From contig CAJYDM010000001.1 of NCBI GenBank assembly GCA_913757435.1, positions 1-64,000 on the forward strand: DNA of 64,000 bases, in the 5' to 3' direction. Positions within the stretch are counted from its first letter, which is position 1. The number at the start of each line of letters is the position of its first letter. Below, one piece after another: positions 17,689 through 26,341 of this stretch. The notes beneath the pieces are model-generated. The model was not told the origin of the DNA and searched no databases. It saw only the letters and a list, made by a program, of their open reading frames with translations. The position numbers were made by a program, and so were the translations under genes. Source of the stretch: Syntrophomonas sp. DTU019. GTDB lineage: Bacteria; Bacillota; Syntrophomonadia; Syntrophomonadales; Syntrophomonadaceae.

Positions 17689-18264
17689 ATGTCCAAATTT
17701 AAAGTCTCACATGAAAAAGACCATCATGATAAACACCCGGTCAAACAAGAAGTAGTACTCTCCTGTGGCACCGGCTCTGGAGTGGCCTTACCCTCCAATT
17801 CGGGTGTACCTGTATTGATTGGCGCCCCTCAGTCCGAACTGGTAGTGGGAATCGTTACCCTGGATACCAGGGATATGGAAAAACCATCCGTGAAAATTGA
17901 CTTCTCCAGTGTGGTCAATTTTTTGGCTGAAGTCAACCTGGGCGGGGTCTTTATTTCTCTTCTGTTCACCCTCAAAAAGATTTGCGATGGCGATAAAATC
18001 CCGCTCGGCACCTGGACTTATCAAAAGGCAGTGTCTTTTGGATTCATACAAGGGGCTGTAGAGGATGGCGTACAAGTGAACACCCAGGTCAATGGCGGCG
18101 TTGAGATTGATTTCCGCGAAAGCTTTGGGTTCACCTGGTGCGAATGCCAGGACTGCCCGGACTGCTGCACCTATATTGTAGAGGTGGCCGATTTCCAAAC
18201 CTATAACGTGCAATGTGCCTCCATTACCAATGTCAGCCTCAGTGCACTGGCGGTAAGTTGTTAA
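17689..18264 (+). CDS. Cys-rich DUF4489-like protein, copy 2
   Basis: A 191-residue paralogue of its neighbours with a shorter His/Lys-rich head. It shares LSCGTGSGVALPS, VTLDTRDMEKPSVKIDFSSV, KICDGDKIPLGTWTYQKA, EIDFRESFGF and WCECQDCPDCCTYIVEV, ending in TNVSLSALAVSC. GGGAGG precedes the ATG. It lies 52 bases after copy 1 and 27 bases before copy 3, clearly one operon. Divergence between copies is considerable outside these blocks, so the duplication is old and function has probably diversified. Confidence 0.7.
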   Translation: MSKFKVSHEKDHHDKHPVKQEVVLSCGTGSGVALPSNSGVPVLIGAPQSELVVGIVTLDTRDMEKPSVKIDFSSVVNFLAEVNLGGVFISLLFTLKKICDGDKIPLGTWTYQKAVSFGFIQGAVEDGVQVNTQVNGGVEIDFRESFGFTWCECQDCPDCCTYIVEVADFQTYNVQCASITNVSLSALAVSC

Positions 18265-18291
18265 ATTTTGCTTTTAAAGGAGGTAAAGAAA

Positions 18292-18906
18292 TTGCCCAAA
18301 GTTAAGAAACCCTATTATGCAGAGCCTCTTCAGCCTGACCCGGACTATTCCCATATCAAACCAGATGATGATGCTGAGGACCACAAGAAAAAGATTAAGC
18401 TGGCCTGCGGCAATGCCTCCGGTCTGAGTTTGCCGGTCAGCGGAATTCCCATCTGGCAGGTTGCCGGCATCGGCCCGCCCAGACTGACAGCCGGAACTGT
18501 CACTTTGGACACCTCCAATATGGTTGACCCGGCCGTTAAAATAGATTTTTCTGGAATAATCAACTTTTTGATCAATCAACAGCAGTATGCCAACAGCGGC
18601 CTCTTATTGTCTGTCGACTTCCAATTGAGCAAAGTCTGCGCTGGTGACAGAATCCCCTTAGCTACCTGGAATTATCAGAAATCGGTCCACCTGGATAATT
18701 ATGTCCCTGCTACGGCCCCCGCATTAGCTATCGGCTATGGTCTGCAGGTCGATTTCCGCGAATCGTTTAATTTTTCATGGTGTGAGCGCCAGACCTGCCC
18801 TGCTTGCTGCACTTATGTGGTGGAGATAGTCAATGTAAATTCCAACCAGATCGAGTCAGCGTCGATCACCAATACTAATATCACTGCAATGGCGGTAGGA
18901 TGCTGA
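18292..18906 (+). CDS. Cys-rich DUF4489-like protein, copy 3
   Basis: A 204-residue third paralogue: KIKLACGNASGLSLPVSG, VTLDTSNMVDPAVKIDFSGI, KVCAGDRIPLATWNYQKS, VDFRESFNFSWCERQTCPAC and CTYVVEIVNVNSN. One Cys of the CECQ motif is replaced by Arg here. I use TTG 18292, which has AAAGGAGG 8 bases upstream; a longer in-frame start at 18268 would overlap that site. It is the last gene before a terminator. Confidence 0.7.
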   Translation: MPKVKKPYYAEPLQPDPDYSHIKPDDDAEDHKKKIKLACGNASGLSLPVSGIPIWQVAGIGPPRLTAGTVTLDTSNMVDPAVKIDFSGIINFLINQQQYANSGLLLSVDFQLSKVCAGDRIPLATWNYQKSVHLDNYVPATAPALAIGYGLQVDFRESFNFSWCERQTCPACCTYVVEIVNVNSNQIESASITNTNITAMAVGC

Positions 18907-18934
18907 TGTTTTCCATAATGTTACCGTAAGTAAT

Positions 18935-18960
18935 AAAAGCCTCCTAAAAGGGGGCTTTTA
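18935..18960 (+). terminator. Rho-independent terminator after the Cys-rich trio
   Basis: AAAAGCCTCC pairs with GGGGGCTTTT around a short A-rich loop (one G:T pair), followed by TATAAT. It lies about 30 bases beyond the third gene. Confidence 0.75.
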
Positions 18961-18979
18961 TAATGCCATTATGTCATCT

Positions 18980-19038
18980 GCGGGCGGAGCAGAGCCCCGC
19001 CCCTACTGCGGCGGGCGGAGCAGAGCCCCGCCCCTACT
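18980..19038. repeat. Two tandem copies of a 28-bp GC-rich palindromic repeat
   Basis: The unit starting GCGGGCGGAGCAGAG and ending in CCCCGCCCCTACT occurs at 18980-19007 and 19011-19038, period 31. Each copy can fold (GGGCGG with CCGCCC). On the minus strand it reads GTAGGGGCGGGG..., like REP-type dispersed repeats seen in many environmental bacteria. The second copy overlaps the last codons of the amidase gene. Confidence 0.7.
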
Positions 19039-19726
19039 TTTTCACTACTGCATCCAAAAGATTTAAGGCCACCTGCAGGACAAACCACTTGGAGGCAGCA
19101 TCATCGGGCTCATGTGGGGAGGTTACCAAACCGTTTTGGGCAGCTCTATCCATGATATTGAGTTTCCATTGCTCCACTACTGGATTCTCCACCGGTCTAT
19201 CCACAAAATCGTTTAATCCATCAACTATCGACCGGGCCAGGCGAGCCTGACCTTCACTGCTCTTTAAAATAACCTCCTGTGCCGGGTTGCTGATGAAGCC
19301 GCATTCACAAAGAACAGCCGGCATCATGGTCTCCCGGGTCATGTGCAGGTTCTGTACCCTGACTCCACCGTCTGGCCACCCGGTGGTTTGAACCATCCGG
19401 GCTTGAACCTTTTCCGCTAACTGCTCAGCCTCTCCGCCCGAGGCCTGCACAAATGTACTTATATAATTGGGCCTGGGATTATTAGAAGAATTACAGTGTA
19501 TACTTATGACATAATCGACTTTGGCACCATTGAGCAGGTTGGATCTGGTCATCAGGCTTTTTGAACTGTCATCAGTGCGGGTCATAACGGTCTCGATTCC
19601 CATCCGCTTGAGGAGAAATTCAACCCGCTGAGCTATGGCCAAGTTAACATCTTTCTCCCGGGTTCCGTACGCACCCATTGCACCTGGGTCTTCACCACCG
19701 TGACCGGGATCAATCCCTATTTTCAT
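19034..19726 (-). CDS. N-acetylmuramoyl-L-alanine amidase (Amidase_3)
   Basis: A 230-residue zinc amidase that cuts the amide bond between MurNAc and the stem peptide. Visible zinc and catalytic residues: His in DPGHGGEDPGA near residue 10, Glu in TREKDVNLA, His in ISIHCNSS, and Glu in VLCECGFISNPAQE. I start at ATG 19726 with GGAGGGAGGATAATA ahead; the frame is open for another 71 codons but that extension is neither family-like nor preceded by a ribosome binding site. No signal peptide is evident, as in some sporulation or holin-exported amidases. A C-terminal tail of about 50 residues is unassigned. Confidence 0.87.
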   Translation of the reverse strand: MKIGIDPGHGGEDPGAMGAYGTREKDVNLAIAQRVEFLLKRMGIETVMTRTDDSSKSLMTRSNLLNGAKVDYVISIHCNSSNNPRPNYISTFVQASGGEAEQLAEKVQARMVQTTGWPDGGVRVQNLHMTRETMMPAVLCECGFISNPAQEVILKSSEGQARLARSIVDGLNDFVDRPVENPVVEQWKLNIMDRAAQNGLVTSPHEPDDAASKWFVLQVALNLLDAVVKK

Positions 19727-19928
19727 TATTATCCTCCCTCCTATGCTAGATTCCGTCACTACTAGCATATTCAGGAGCCCTCCTTGACGAACCCAGGCAC
19801 TAAAATAAAGTTGCTGCAACGGCTGAGGTTTCAGCTGATAATAGGTTTCTACAATCCCCTCACAGCTTAAATATACCGAGAAAAAGCCAAGACAGCGGCT
19901 CAATCTCCAGATGAAGCTACAGCTCGAA

Positions 19929-21455
19929 TTATCCGCCAATAAAGCCGGGGCCTGCAGCTATTTTTCCCTTCAGCCGCGATCCGTCCGGAAACCCGTATTT
20001 TAATGCCCCCGATGGGCAGCGATCGATAGCCTTGATTATCTTCTGCGGGGCATCACCGTCTATGTTGACCCAGGGGCGGCGAGCCGGGTTAAAGACGGTT
20101 CCCAGAGTATGGAAACAATTGGTATCATGGGTGCACATGGCCGGATCCCAGTAAATGACGATATCTTCATTCTGGTAGGTCCTGGGGTAATCTTCGGCTG
20201 CCTTATGAGAGCCGTAATGGGGATTGATTTGTATTTGGTAATGCAGGTCGGTCTGCGCCTGGCCCAATTCCCCCTGCAGGGCTGCGGCAAAACTCCGGCC
20301 CAGGGCGCGGGCGGCCTCCAATTGCTCCGGGGTAGGCTTAAGACGCACCCTTAACCCTGGCAGGAGGTGCATACGCAGCATACGCAAGCGGGATTCGACA
20401 TGAGGAACCCCTTCCCCACTCCAGCCGTAGGAGCCAAAAGCAGCGGCGATCATCCCCCCGTGAGTCACCGGGGAAAGGTGGGCCAAAAGCTGCCAAACCG
20501 GTAGAACGGCATCCTTATTCAATGTGGGGGTGCCAATCAAAAGCCCCTGGGCACCCTCCAATTCAGCAACCACCTCTTCAGGGGCCTTTTCCACCAGGTC
20601 GAACCATTTAACGGTTAGGTCACCTTGCTCCAGTATTCCTGCTGCAATGCTCTCACCCAGCATTTTGGTGTACCCGTAGGCACTGGCATAAGCGATCACC
20701 ACTTTTTTATGCAAAGCTGTAGGTGGAACCGCCCATTGGCGGTAAAGTTCGATATATTGACGAGGATTGAACCTCAATACAGGTCCGTGCCCGGGACAGA
20801 TGATGTCAATGTCGACACGCTGCAAACGGTCCATGGCCCTTTCCACATAGCTGCGGAACGGCGCCATGATGCCCTGATAATAGTATTTAAAAGCTGGTAA
20901 TAATAAGTCAGCCTTAATCTCGTCATTGAAGAGTTTATCAGCGGTGAAATGGCTGCCAAAGCAATCCCCGCTGAACAGTATCTTGTCCTCTCTCAGGTAG
21001 GTGAATATATTATCCGGCCAGTGCAAGAGCAGGGCGCTTAGGAAAGTCAGGGTTTTACCCCCCAGATCGATTCTAAAGCCCTTGTGAATGGCCTGGCAGT
21101 CGAAAGGCCGGGCACAGATTTCACTCAGAAACTCCAGAGCGGTGCCACTAGCTACCACAGTCAAATGGGGCATTACATCCAACAGTCTCTCCACGGCGCC
21201 GGAATGGTCAGGTTCGGTATGGTTGATAATCAGGTATTTAATCTGTTCAAGGTCAACGACTTCACGCAGCGAACTGAGGTATTCATCGAAAAATGGTTCT
21301 TTCACAGTATCAATTAAGGCGGCTGACTTGTCACCCTTGACCAGATAAGCGTTATATGTAGTACCTACATCGGTGGTCATAACTATATCGAAATGCCTCA
21401 GCTCCGGATCCTTTACCCCCAGCCAGAACACGCCTTCGGTGATCGGTATGGCCAT
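19929..21455 (-). CDS. Flavodiiron protein (FprA type) fused to a 4Fe-4S ferredoxin domain
   Basis: A 508-residue fusion. Residues 1-250 form a metallo-beta-lactamase-like diiron domain with H79-x-E81-x-D83-H84, H145, D164 and H223, the usual ligands for O2 or NO reduction. Residues 252-400 form an FMN flavodoxin domain (VVIAYASAYGYTKMLGESIA). Residues 430-495 form an extra domain with MCTHDTNCFHTLG and IDRCPSGALKY, which looks like the single-cluster Fer4_19 type. The fused ferredoxin may feed electrons directly to FMN, replacing a separate rubredoxin. Role: oxygen or NO detoxification in an anaerobe, by family knowledge. GGGGG precedes the ATG. Confidence 0.88.
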   Translation of the reverse strand: MAIPITEGVFWLGVKDPELRHFDIVMTTDVGTTYNAYLVKGDKSAALIDTVKEPFFDEYLSSLREVVDLEQIKYLIINHTEPDHSGAVERLLDVMPHLTVVASGTALEFLSEICARPFDCQAIHKGFRIDLGGKTLTFLSALLLHWPDNIFTYLREDKILFSGDCFGSHFTADKLFNDEIKADLLLPAFKYYYQGIMAPFRSYVERAMDRLQRVDIDIICPGHGPVLRFNPRQYIELYRQWAVPPTALHKKVVIAYASAYGYTKMLGESIAAGILEQGDLTVKWFDLVEKAPEEVVAELEGAQGLLIGTPTLNKDAVLPVWQLLAHLSPVTHGGMIAAAFGSYGWSGEGVPHVESRLRMLRMHLLPGLRVRLKPTPEQLEAARALGRSFAAALQGELGQAQTDLHYQIQINPHYGSHKAAEDYPRTYQNEDIVIYWDPAMCTHDTNCFHTLGTVFNPARRPWVNIDGDAPQKIIKAIDRCPSGALKYGFPDGSRLKGKIAAGPGFIGG

Positions 21456-21532
21456 ATTTATCCCCCACTTTCCAGGTTGATGGTGCTGTATTAATTATAC
21501 CGTAACTGGATTGTCGTCTAAGCACTCCCTAT

Positions 21533-21573
21533 AAAAAATTAGAAGGCCTGCCAGCGCTATAACTGGAAGGCCT
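21533..21573 (-). terminator. Terminator after the CoA-transferase gene
   Basis: On the minus strand AGGCCTTCCAG pairs with CTGGCAGGCCT (one mismatch pair) and is followed closely by TTTTTTAT. It closes the beta-oxidation operon, whose last stop is at 21653. Confidence 0.75.
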
Positions 21574-21652
21574 CCCTGCAGGTGATTACCCATTGATGTC
21601 AAAATGTACGACTGATTTTGCAGCTGGTTTAGTACGTCAGCATCCGTTCCGC

Positions 21653-22996
21653 TTACACAATTTTGTTGCTGCGGTGCCAGATGCCCATATCATTGGCCTG
21701 TTTGACCAAGTCATCCCTGAACTGCGGATGGGCGATATTGATGAGTGCTTCCGCCCGCTCATAGGTGGATTTGCCCTGCAGATTGACAATTCCGTATTCA
21801 GTGACCACATAGGTGACGATAGTGCGCGGCACGGTGACGATGGCCCCGGTGGGCAGAGTGGGAACCACTCGGGAGATGAGTTCGCCGTCTTTTCCAGTAA
21901 CCGTGGAACTGAGGCAAATGAAGCCTTTGCCGCCTTTAGATTTGAAAGAGCCCATAATGAAGTCTAGCTGCCCTCCGGTCCCAGTTATATGCCTGATGCC
22001 GGAGGATTCGGAACAGACCTGCCCATACAGGTCAATCTCGATAGCGTTGTTGATAGCCATAACATTGTCGTTTTGACCGATGACCCAGGGGTTGTTGGTG
22101 TAGTCCACCGGATACATGGCGCATTCAGCGTTGTTATCCAAGAAGTCATACAGTTTGTTAGTTCCCATAGCAAAGGTGAAGACCATCTTTTCCCGGTCAA
22201 TTTGTTTGCGCTTGCCGGTTATGCGTCCCGCCTGATGCATGTCGACATAGGAGTCAACCAGCATTTCAGTGTGCACTCCCAGATCCTTGATGTCCGATTC
22301 GGCTATCAATGAGCCGATAGCATTAGGCATGGCCCCAATGCCCAGCTGTATGCAGCCTCCGTCAGGGATCTCGTTAACAATGATCTCGGCCACTTTGTTA
22401 TCCACATCAGTTACAGGAATGGTAGGAAGTTGTATCAAGGGCCGATGGTCACCTTCGACAATGTAATCCACTTTAGAGATGTGGATGGTTTCGTAATGGC
22501 CTCCAAAAGTGCGGGGAACCGCATTGCACACCTCTACAATGATTTTCTTAGCCACCCGGGTGGTTGCCGAAGTTATGGAATGGGAGGTGCCCAGACTGAA
22601 ATAGCCGAATTTATCCATGGGGCCTACTTTGATCATGGCTACATCAACGTCAACATAGCCGCGTTTGTACCATTCCGGGGTGTAATGATAGGTCAGGGGG
22701 GTATAGTAGCACAATCCTTTATCGTGCAATTTGCGGCTGGCCCCGCTGAAATGCAGGTCGGTGAAGGTGAAGTGTTCCATTGTCGGGTCCACCTGTGCGA
22801 TCTGCGCCGGGAATGGACATACCACGGTGCTCACCTTGACATCGAACAATTCGTCTTTACGCTTGGCCAGGGCGGCATCCAGCACATGAGAATTCATCAT
22901 AAATTCTCCATACTGAACCTTGTCTCCAGATTTGACAACTTTAACAGCTTCATCTGCGCTAACCAGTTTCCGTTGATATTCCTCCGCAAAACTCAT
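21653..22996 (-). CDS. Acetyl-CoA hydrolase/transferase family CoA-transferase (butyryl-CoA:acetate type)
   Basis: A 447-residue family I CoA-transferase. The expected catalytic Glu is E244 in LGVHTEMLVDSYVDM, and the CoA/oxyanion segments SESSGIRHITGTGGQLDF and QLGIGAMPNAIGSLI are present. Length and motifs fit butyryl-CoA:acetate or 4-hydroxybutyrate CoA-transferases. In a butyrate oxidiser it would activate butyrate using acetyl-CoA and release acetate. It is the last gene of hbd-crt-thl-acd-CoA-transferase, 83 bases after the dehydrogenase, with a G/C hairpin in that gap. Exact acyl specificity is inference. Confidence 0.88.
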   Translation of the reverse strand: MSFAEEYQRKLVSADEAVKVVKSGDKVQYGEFMMNSHVLDAALAKRKDELFDVKVSTVVCPFPAQIAQVDPTMEHFTFTDLHFSGASRKLHDKGLCYYTPLTYHYTPEWYKRGYVDVDVAMIKVGPMDKFGYFSLGTSHSITSATTRVAKKIIVEVCNAVPRTFGGHYETIHISKVDYIVEGDHRPLIQLPTIPVTDVDNKVAEIIVNEIPDGGCIQLGIGAMPNAIGSLIAESDIKDLGVHTEMLVDSYVDMHQAGRITGKRKQIDREKMVFTFAMGTNKLYDFLDNNAECAMYPVDYTNNPWVIGQNDNVMAINNAIEIDLYGQVCSESSGIRHITGTGGQLDFIMGSFKSKGGKGFICLSSTVTGKDGELISRVVPTLPTGAIVTVPRTIVTYVVTEYGIVNLQGKSTYERAEALINIAHPQFRDDLVKQANDMGIWHRSNKIV

Positions 22997-23079
22997 GTAA
23001 GTCTCCTCCTCCTCTTCTTTTTGTTGGGCTGATTAGAACGGGGCGGGTGTCTGGCACCTCAAATGCCCCGCTACAAACA

Positions 23080-24222
23080 TTATCCTCTTAAGAGATCACC
23101 GGCAATAACCAGTCTCTGCACCTCGCCGGTACCTTCATAAATTTGGAATATCTTGGCGTCACGCATCAGTTTTTCCACCGGGTATTCACGAGTATAGCCA
23201 TATCCGCCAAACACCTGCACAGCTTCTATGGCGTTCAGCATGGCGGCATCTCCGGCAAAAGCCTTGGCTAGAGAAGCCGCCTTACTGAAACGGGGCACAT
23301 CCATATCCTGCAAAGAAGAGGCCTCGTAGTAAAGCAAACGTGAGGCTTGCACGCGCATAGCCATGTCAGCCAGCTTGAACTGAATGGCCTGGAAACTAGA
23401 AATAGGTTTGCCAAACTGAGTGCGCAGCTTTGAATAAGCCAGCGACTCGTCCAAGCAGCGCTGGGCCACCCCCGTAGCCATGGCGGCGATACTGGCCCGG
23501 GATATATCCAAGGTCTTCATAATAATATAGAAGCCCTGGCCTTCTTTACCGATTAGATTCTTGGCCGGTACTTTGACATCCTCAAAAATCACCTCCGTGG
23601 TGTTGGAGGTCCTGATGCCCAGTTTGTCTTCTACCTTGCCTACCGTGATGCCTGGGGTATTGCGATCCACCATGAAACAGCACATGCCTTTGGTACCCAT
23701 TTTCTTGTCCAGTGTGGCCAGTACTGTGTACATCCCTGCGGTGCCACCGTTGCTGATGAATTGCTTGGAGCCGTTCAGTATGTACTCATCACCAACCTTG
23801 GTGCATCGGGTGGAGATTCCAGCCGCATCTGAACCTGCGCCAGGCTCGGTTAAACAGAAGGCCCCCAGTTCTCCGTCTACTATACGCCCAAACCACTCCT
23901 TCTTCTGTTCTTCATTGGCGGCCACATGAATGGGGTCGGTGGCCAATAGGGAGCTGGCTACCATGATGGTGCCAACACCGGCATCTCCCCAACAGATTTC
24001 TTCAGCTACTATATTCTGAGTAACATGGTCGAGTCCCGGGCCACCGTATTCAGCAGGTACGCCTATAGCCATAAACCCCAATTCCTGCATTTTGTCAAGA
24101 CAATCTTGGGGATATATGTGGTTATGATCCCATTCACTGGCGAAAGGTGCGATCTCATTGGCTGAGAAATCGTGCGCCATGCGTTTCATCATCTCTTGCT
24201 CTTCAGTTAATCTAAAATCCAC
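23080..24222 (-). CDS. Short-chain acyl-CoA dehydrogenase (butyryl-CoA dehydrogenase-like)
   Basis: A 380-residue FAD enzyme. Signatures: FCLTEPGAGSDAAGIST for FAD and substrate binding, FGKPISSFQAIQFKLADMA, VQVFGGYGYTREYPVEKLMR, and catalytic base Glu367 in YEGTGEVQRLVIA as in short-chain dehydrogenases. It oxidises butyryl-CoA to crotonyl-CoA and passes electrons to ETF. No etfAB is in the window. It lies between thiolase and CoA-transferase in the same operon. Confidence 0.92.
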   Translation of the reverse strand: MDFRLTEEQEMMKRMAHDFSANEIAPFASEWDHNHIYPQDCLDKMQELGFMAIGVPAEYGGPGLDHVTQNIVAEEICWGDAGVGTIMVASSLLATDPIHVAANEEQKKEWFGRIVDGELGAFCLTEPGAGSDAAGISTRCTKVGDEYILNGSKQFISNGGTAGMYTVLATLDKKMGTKGMCCFMVDRNTPGITVGKVEDKLGIRTSNTTEVIFEDVKVPAKNLIGKEGQGFYIIMKTLDISRASIAAMATGVAQRCLDESLAYSKLRTQFGKPISSFQAIQFKLADMAMRVQASRLLYYEASSLQDMDVPRFSKAASLAKAFAGDAAMLNAIEAVQVFGGYGYTREYPVEKLMRDAKIFQIYEGTGEVQRLVIAGDLLRG

Positions 24223-24279
24223 TTTTCTACCTCCTTAATGCTGCCGACCCGGTTTATGGGCACGGCCGACCGATTACAA

Positions 24280-25479
24280 CTAGATCTCGCGGCTCCATAG
24301 TGAACACATGGCCGGGCCGCCTCCCACGCACAGAGAAGCTCCGCCCAGGGTAGCGCCCATCTTCTCCATCTGGTAATACAGGCTGACAACGATGCGCAGC
24401 GCAGTACACCCTACCGGATGTCCCAGGGCAATTCCGGAGCCGTTGAGGTTGCATTTATTCATATCCAGCTCTAAGCCGAAGTCTTCCTTGAGCATGCGTC
24501 CAACTCCCAAAAACTGTGCGGCGAAGGCCTCATTGATTTCCCAGTAGTCAATATCTTCGAATTTAAGACCAGCCTGTTGCAAGCAGCGGGGAATGGCCAG
24601 AGCCGGGCCCAATCCCATGACTTCCGGGGCCACACCGGCATGGCAGACATTGATCAGTTTCATCAACGGTTTAATCCCCAATTCCATGGCTCTGTCTTTG
24701 GACATGAGCACTACCGCGGCGGCGGCATCATTTATGCCCGAGGCATTAGCAGCGGTAACCACCCCGCCCTTTTTGAAGGCCGGCGGCAGCTTGGCCATCT
24801 TTTCCAGGCTGGCATCAGGTATCATATGCTCGTCAGTGGCGTAGAATGTGCTGCCTTTTTTGGTTTTAATCTCGAAGGGAACGATTTCTCGTTCAAAGGT
24901 ACCGTCATCCCTGGCCCGAGTAGCCCGCTGATGGCTCATCAAGGCCAGTTGATCACACTCTTCGCGGGTGATGCCATATTTCTCAGCAACATTCTCGGCG
25001 CTAATACCCATGTGCCCGGGTATCATGCTGTCAAACAAACCGTCATGGATCATAACATCTTCTAATTTACCTGGACCCATGCGGTATCCCATACGCCCTT
25101 TCAACGCCATATAAGGGGCGTTGGTCATGCTCTCCGCCCCGATGACCAGGGCTGCATCATTGGACCCTACCTGTATGTTACGGGCCGCTACCTCCAGGGC
25201 GCGCATCCCCGAAGCACAGTTCTGGTTCACATTGACAGCAGTGCTGTCAAAGGGCAGACCAATGCCCATAGCCACCTGGCGTGCCGGCAATGAGCCCTGC
25301 CCGTGTGGATAGACCTGCCCCATGCATAATTCTTTGACCAGGGATATATCAATGCCAGACCTCTCAATAGCTGCTTTACCGGCGGCGATGGCCAGTTCTT
25401 TGGCCTGCACATCTTTCAAGCTGCCCATAAACGCACCTATAGCAGTCCTGCATGCACTTACCAATACGATTTCCTGCAA
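24280..25479 (-). CDS. Acetyl-CoA acetyltransferase (thiolase), copy 1
   Basis: A 399-residue thiolase. Nucleophile Cys in QNCASGMRALEVAA (about residue 89), INEAFAAQFLGV with the conserved His region, and GSGIALGHPVGCTALRI with the second Cys. It cleaves acetoacetyl-CoA to two acetyl-CoA in beta-oxidation. The start is TTG 25479 (MQEIVLVSACRTAIGAF) with GAGGAGG 8 bases ahead; the frame extends 15 codons further without a site. A close paralogue lies at 29627-30835. Confidence 0.93.
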   Translation of the reverse strand: MQEIVLVSACRTAIGAFMGSLKDVQAKELAIAAGKAAIERSGIDISLVKELCMGQVYPHGQGSLPARQVAMGIGLPFDSTAVNVNQNCASGMRALEVAARNIQVGSNDAALVIGAESMTNAPYMALKGRMGYRMGPGKLEDVMIHDGLFDSMIPGHMGISAENVAEKYGITREECDQLALMSHQRATRARDDGTFEREIVPFEIKTKKGSTFYATDEHMIPDASLEKMAKLPPAFKKGGVVTAANASGINDAAAAVVLMSKDRAMELGIKPLMKLINVCHAGVAPEVMGLGPALAIPRCLQQAGLKFEDIDYWEINEAFAAQFLGVGRMLKEDFGLELDMNKCNLNGSGIALGHPVGCTALRIVVSLYYQMEKMGATLGGASLCVGGGPAMCSLWSREI

Positions 25480-25524
25480 ATTACAAACCTCCTCAATTAT
25501 ACATTCAGTAGGCCTTCCCCTCAA

Positions 25525-26307
25525 TCATCTGTTCTTAAACTGTGGTTTGCGTTTTTCCACAAAAGCCCCCAGACCTTCGTTCTTATCCTCAGTTGCACAG
25601 CACATCCCGAACATGTCGGATTCGATACTCATGGCGGTATCAATATCCACCTGCATGCCTTTGCCGATGGCGAATTTAGCGTATCCTACTGCCAGTGGGG
25701 CTTTAGCAGCGATCCGGCTGGCCATCTTTTTGGCTTGATCCATCAATTCCTCGGCCGGATAGACATGGTTTACCAGCCCGATACGGTAGGCTTCATCTGC
25801 TTTAATGTTGTCAGCGGTATAAGTTAACTCTTTAGCCCGGCCTTCCCCGACCAGTCGGGGCAGCCGCTGCGTGCCGCCGAATCCTGGGATTATGCCCAAC
25901 CCCACCTCAGGTTGCCCGAACAGAGCGTTTTCTGCAGCCAGACGAATATCGCAGGCCATGGCCAGCTCACACCCGCCTCCCAGGGCGAAGCCATTGATCG
26001 CTGCGATCACCGGCTTTTCCATGAGTTCCAGTTTGCGAAAAACCTTTTCCCCCATATCGGAAAAATATCTTCCTTCCGCAGGGGAAAGAGGCAGCATGAA
26101 ATTGATGTCGGCACCTGCTACGAACGCTTTCTCGCCTGCACCAGTAATTATCAGCACCTTAGCTTCAGGGTCACGGCTGACCTCGTCCACCGCCTGGGAG
26201 ATCTCTTCCAGTGTCTGAGCATTGAGGGCGTTCAGGTATTTGGGCCGGTTGATATACAAAATGGCGATGTCCTTCTCCCTCTCTAAGATCAGGTTTTCAA
26301 ATGACAC
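25525..26307 (-). CDS. crt: Enoyl-CoA hydratase (crotonase)
   Basis: A 260-residue crotonase-fold enzyme. The oxyanion-hole segments are AGADINFML and NGFALGGGCELAMACDI, and the two catalytic Glu are in GGGCELA and GQPEVGLGIIPGFGGTQRLPR. It hydrates crotonyl-CoA to 3-hydroxybutyryl-CoA. It lies 34 bases after hbd and is followed closely by thiolase, fixing its pathway role. Confidence 0.93.
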   Translation of the reverse strand: MSFENLILEREKDIAILYINRPKYLNALNAQTLEEISQAVDEVSRDPEAKVLIITGAGEKAFVAGADINFMLPLSPAEGRYFSDMGEKVFRKLELMEKPVIAAINGFALGGGCELAMACDIRLAAENALFGQPEVGLGIIPGFGGTQRLPRLVGEGRAKELTYTADNIKADEAYRIGLVNHVYPAEELMDQAKKMASRIAAKAPLAVGYAKFAIGKGMQVDIDTAMSIESDMFGMCCATEDKNEGLGAFVEKRKPQFKNR

Positions 26308-26341
26308 GATTATCCCCCCTTATCACTCACCCAAGCCGAGG

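Noticed and set aside
19727-19939. 71-residue N-terminal extension of the amidase
   Set aside because: No ribosome binding site at the far start, overlap with the upstream flavodiiron gene, and a strong GGAGG site ahead of the internal ATG that begins directly with the family motif.
23052-23066. TGGCACCTCAAATGC on the plus strand, a sigma-54-like match
   Set aside because: Spacing fits, but the -12 half is ATGC and it would drive antisense transcription into the acyl-CoA dehydrogenase gene. It lies inside a GC hairpin between two genes of the operon, so chance is more likely.
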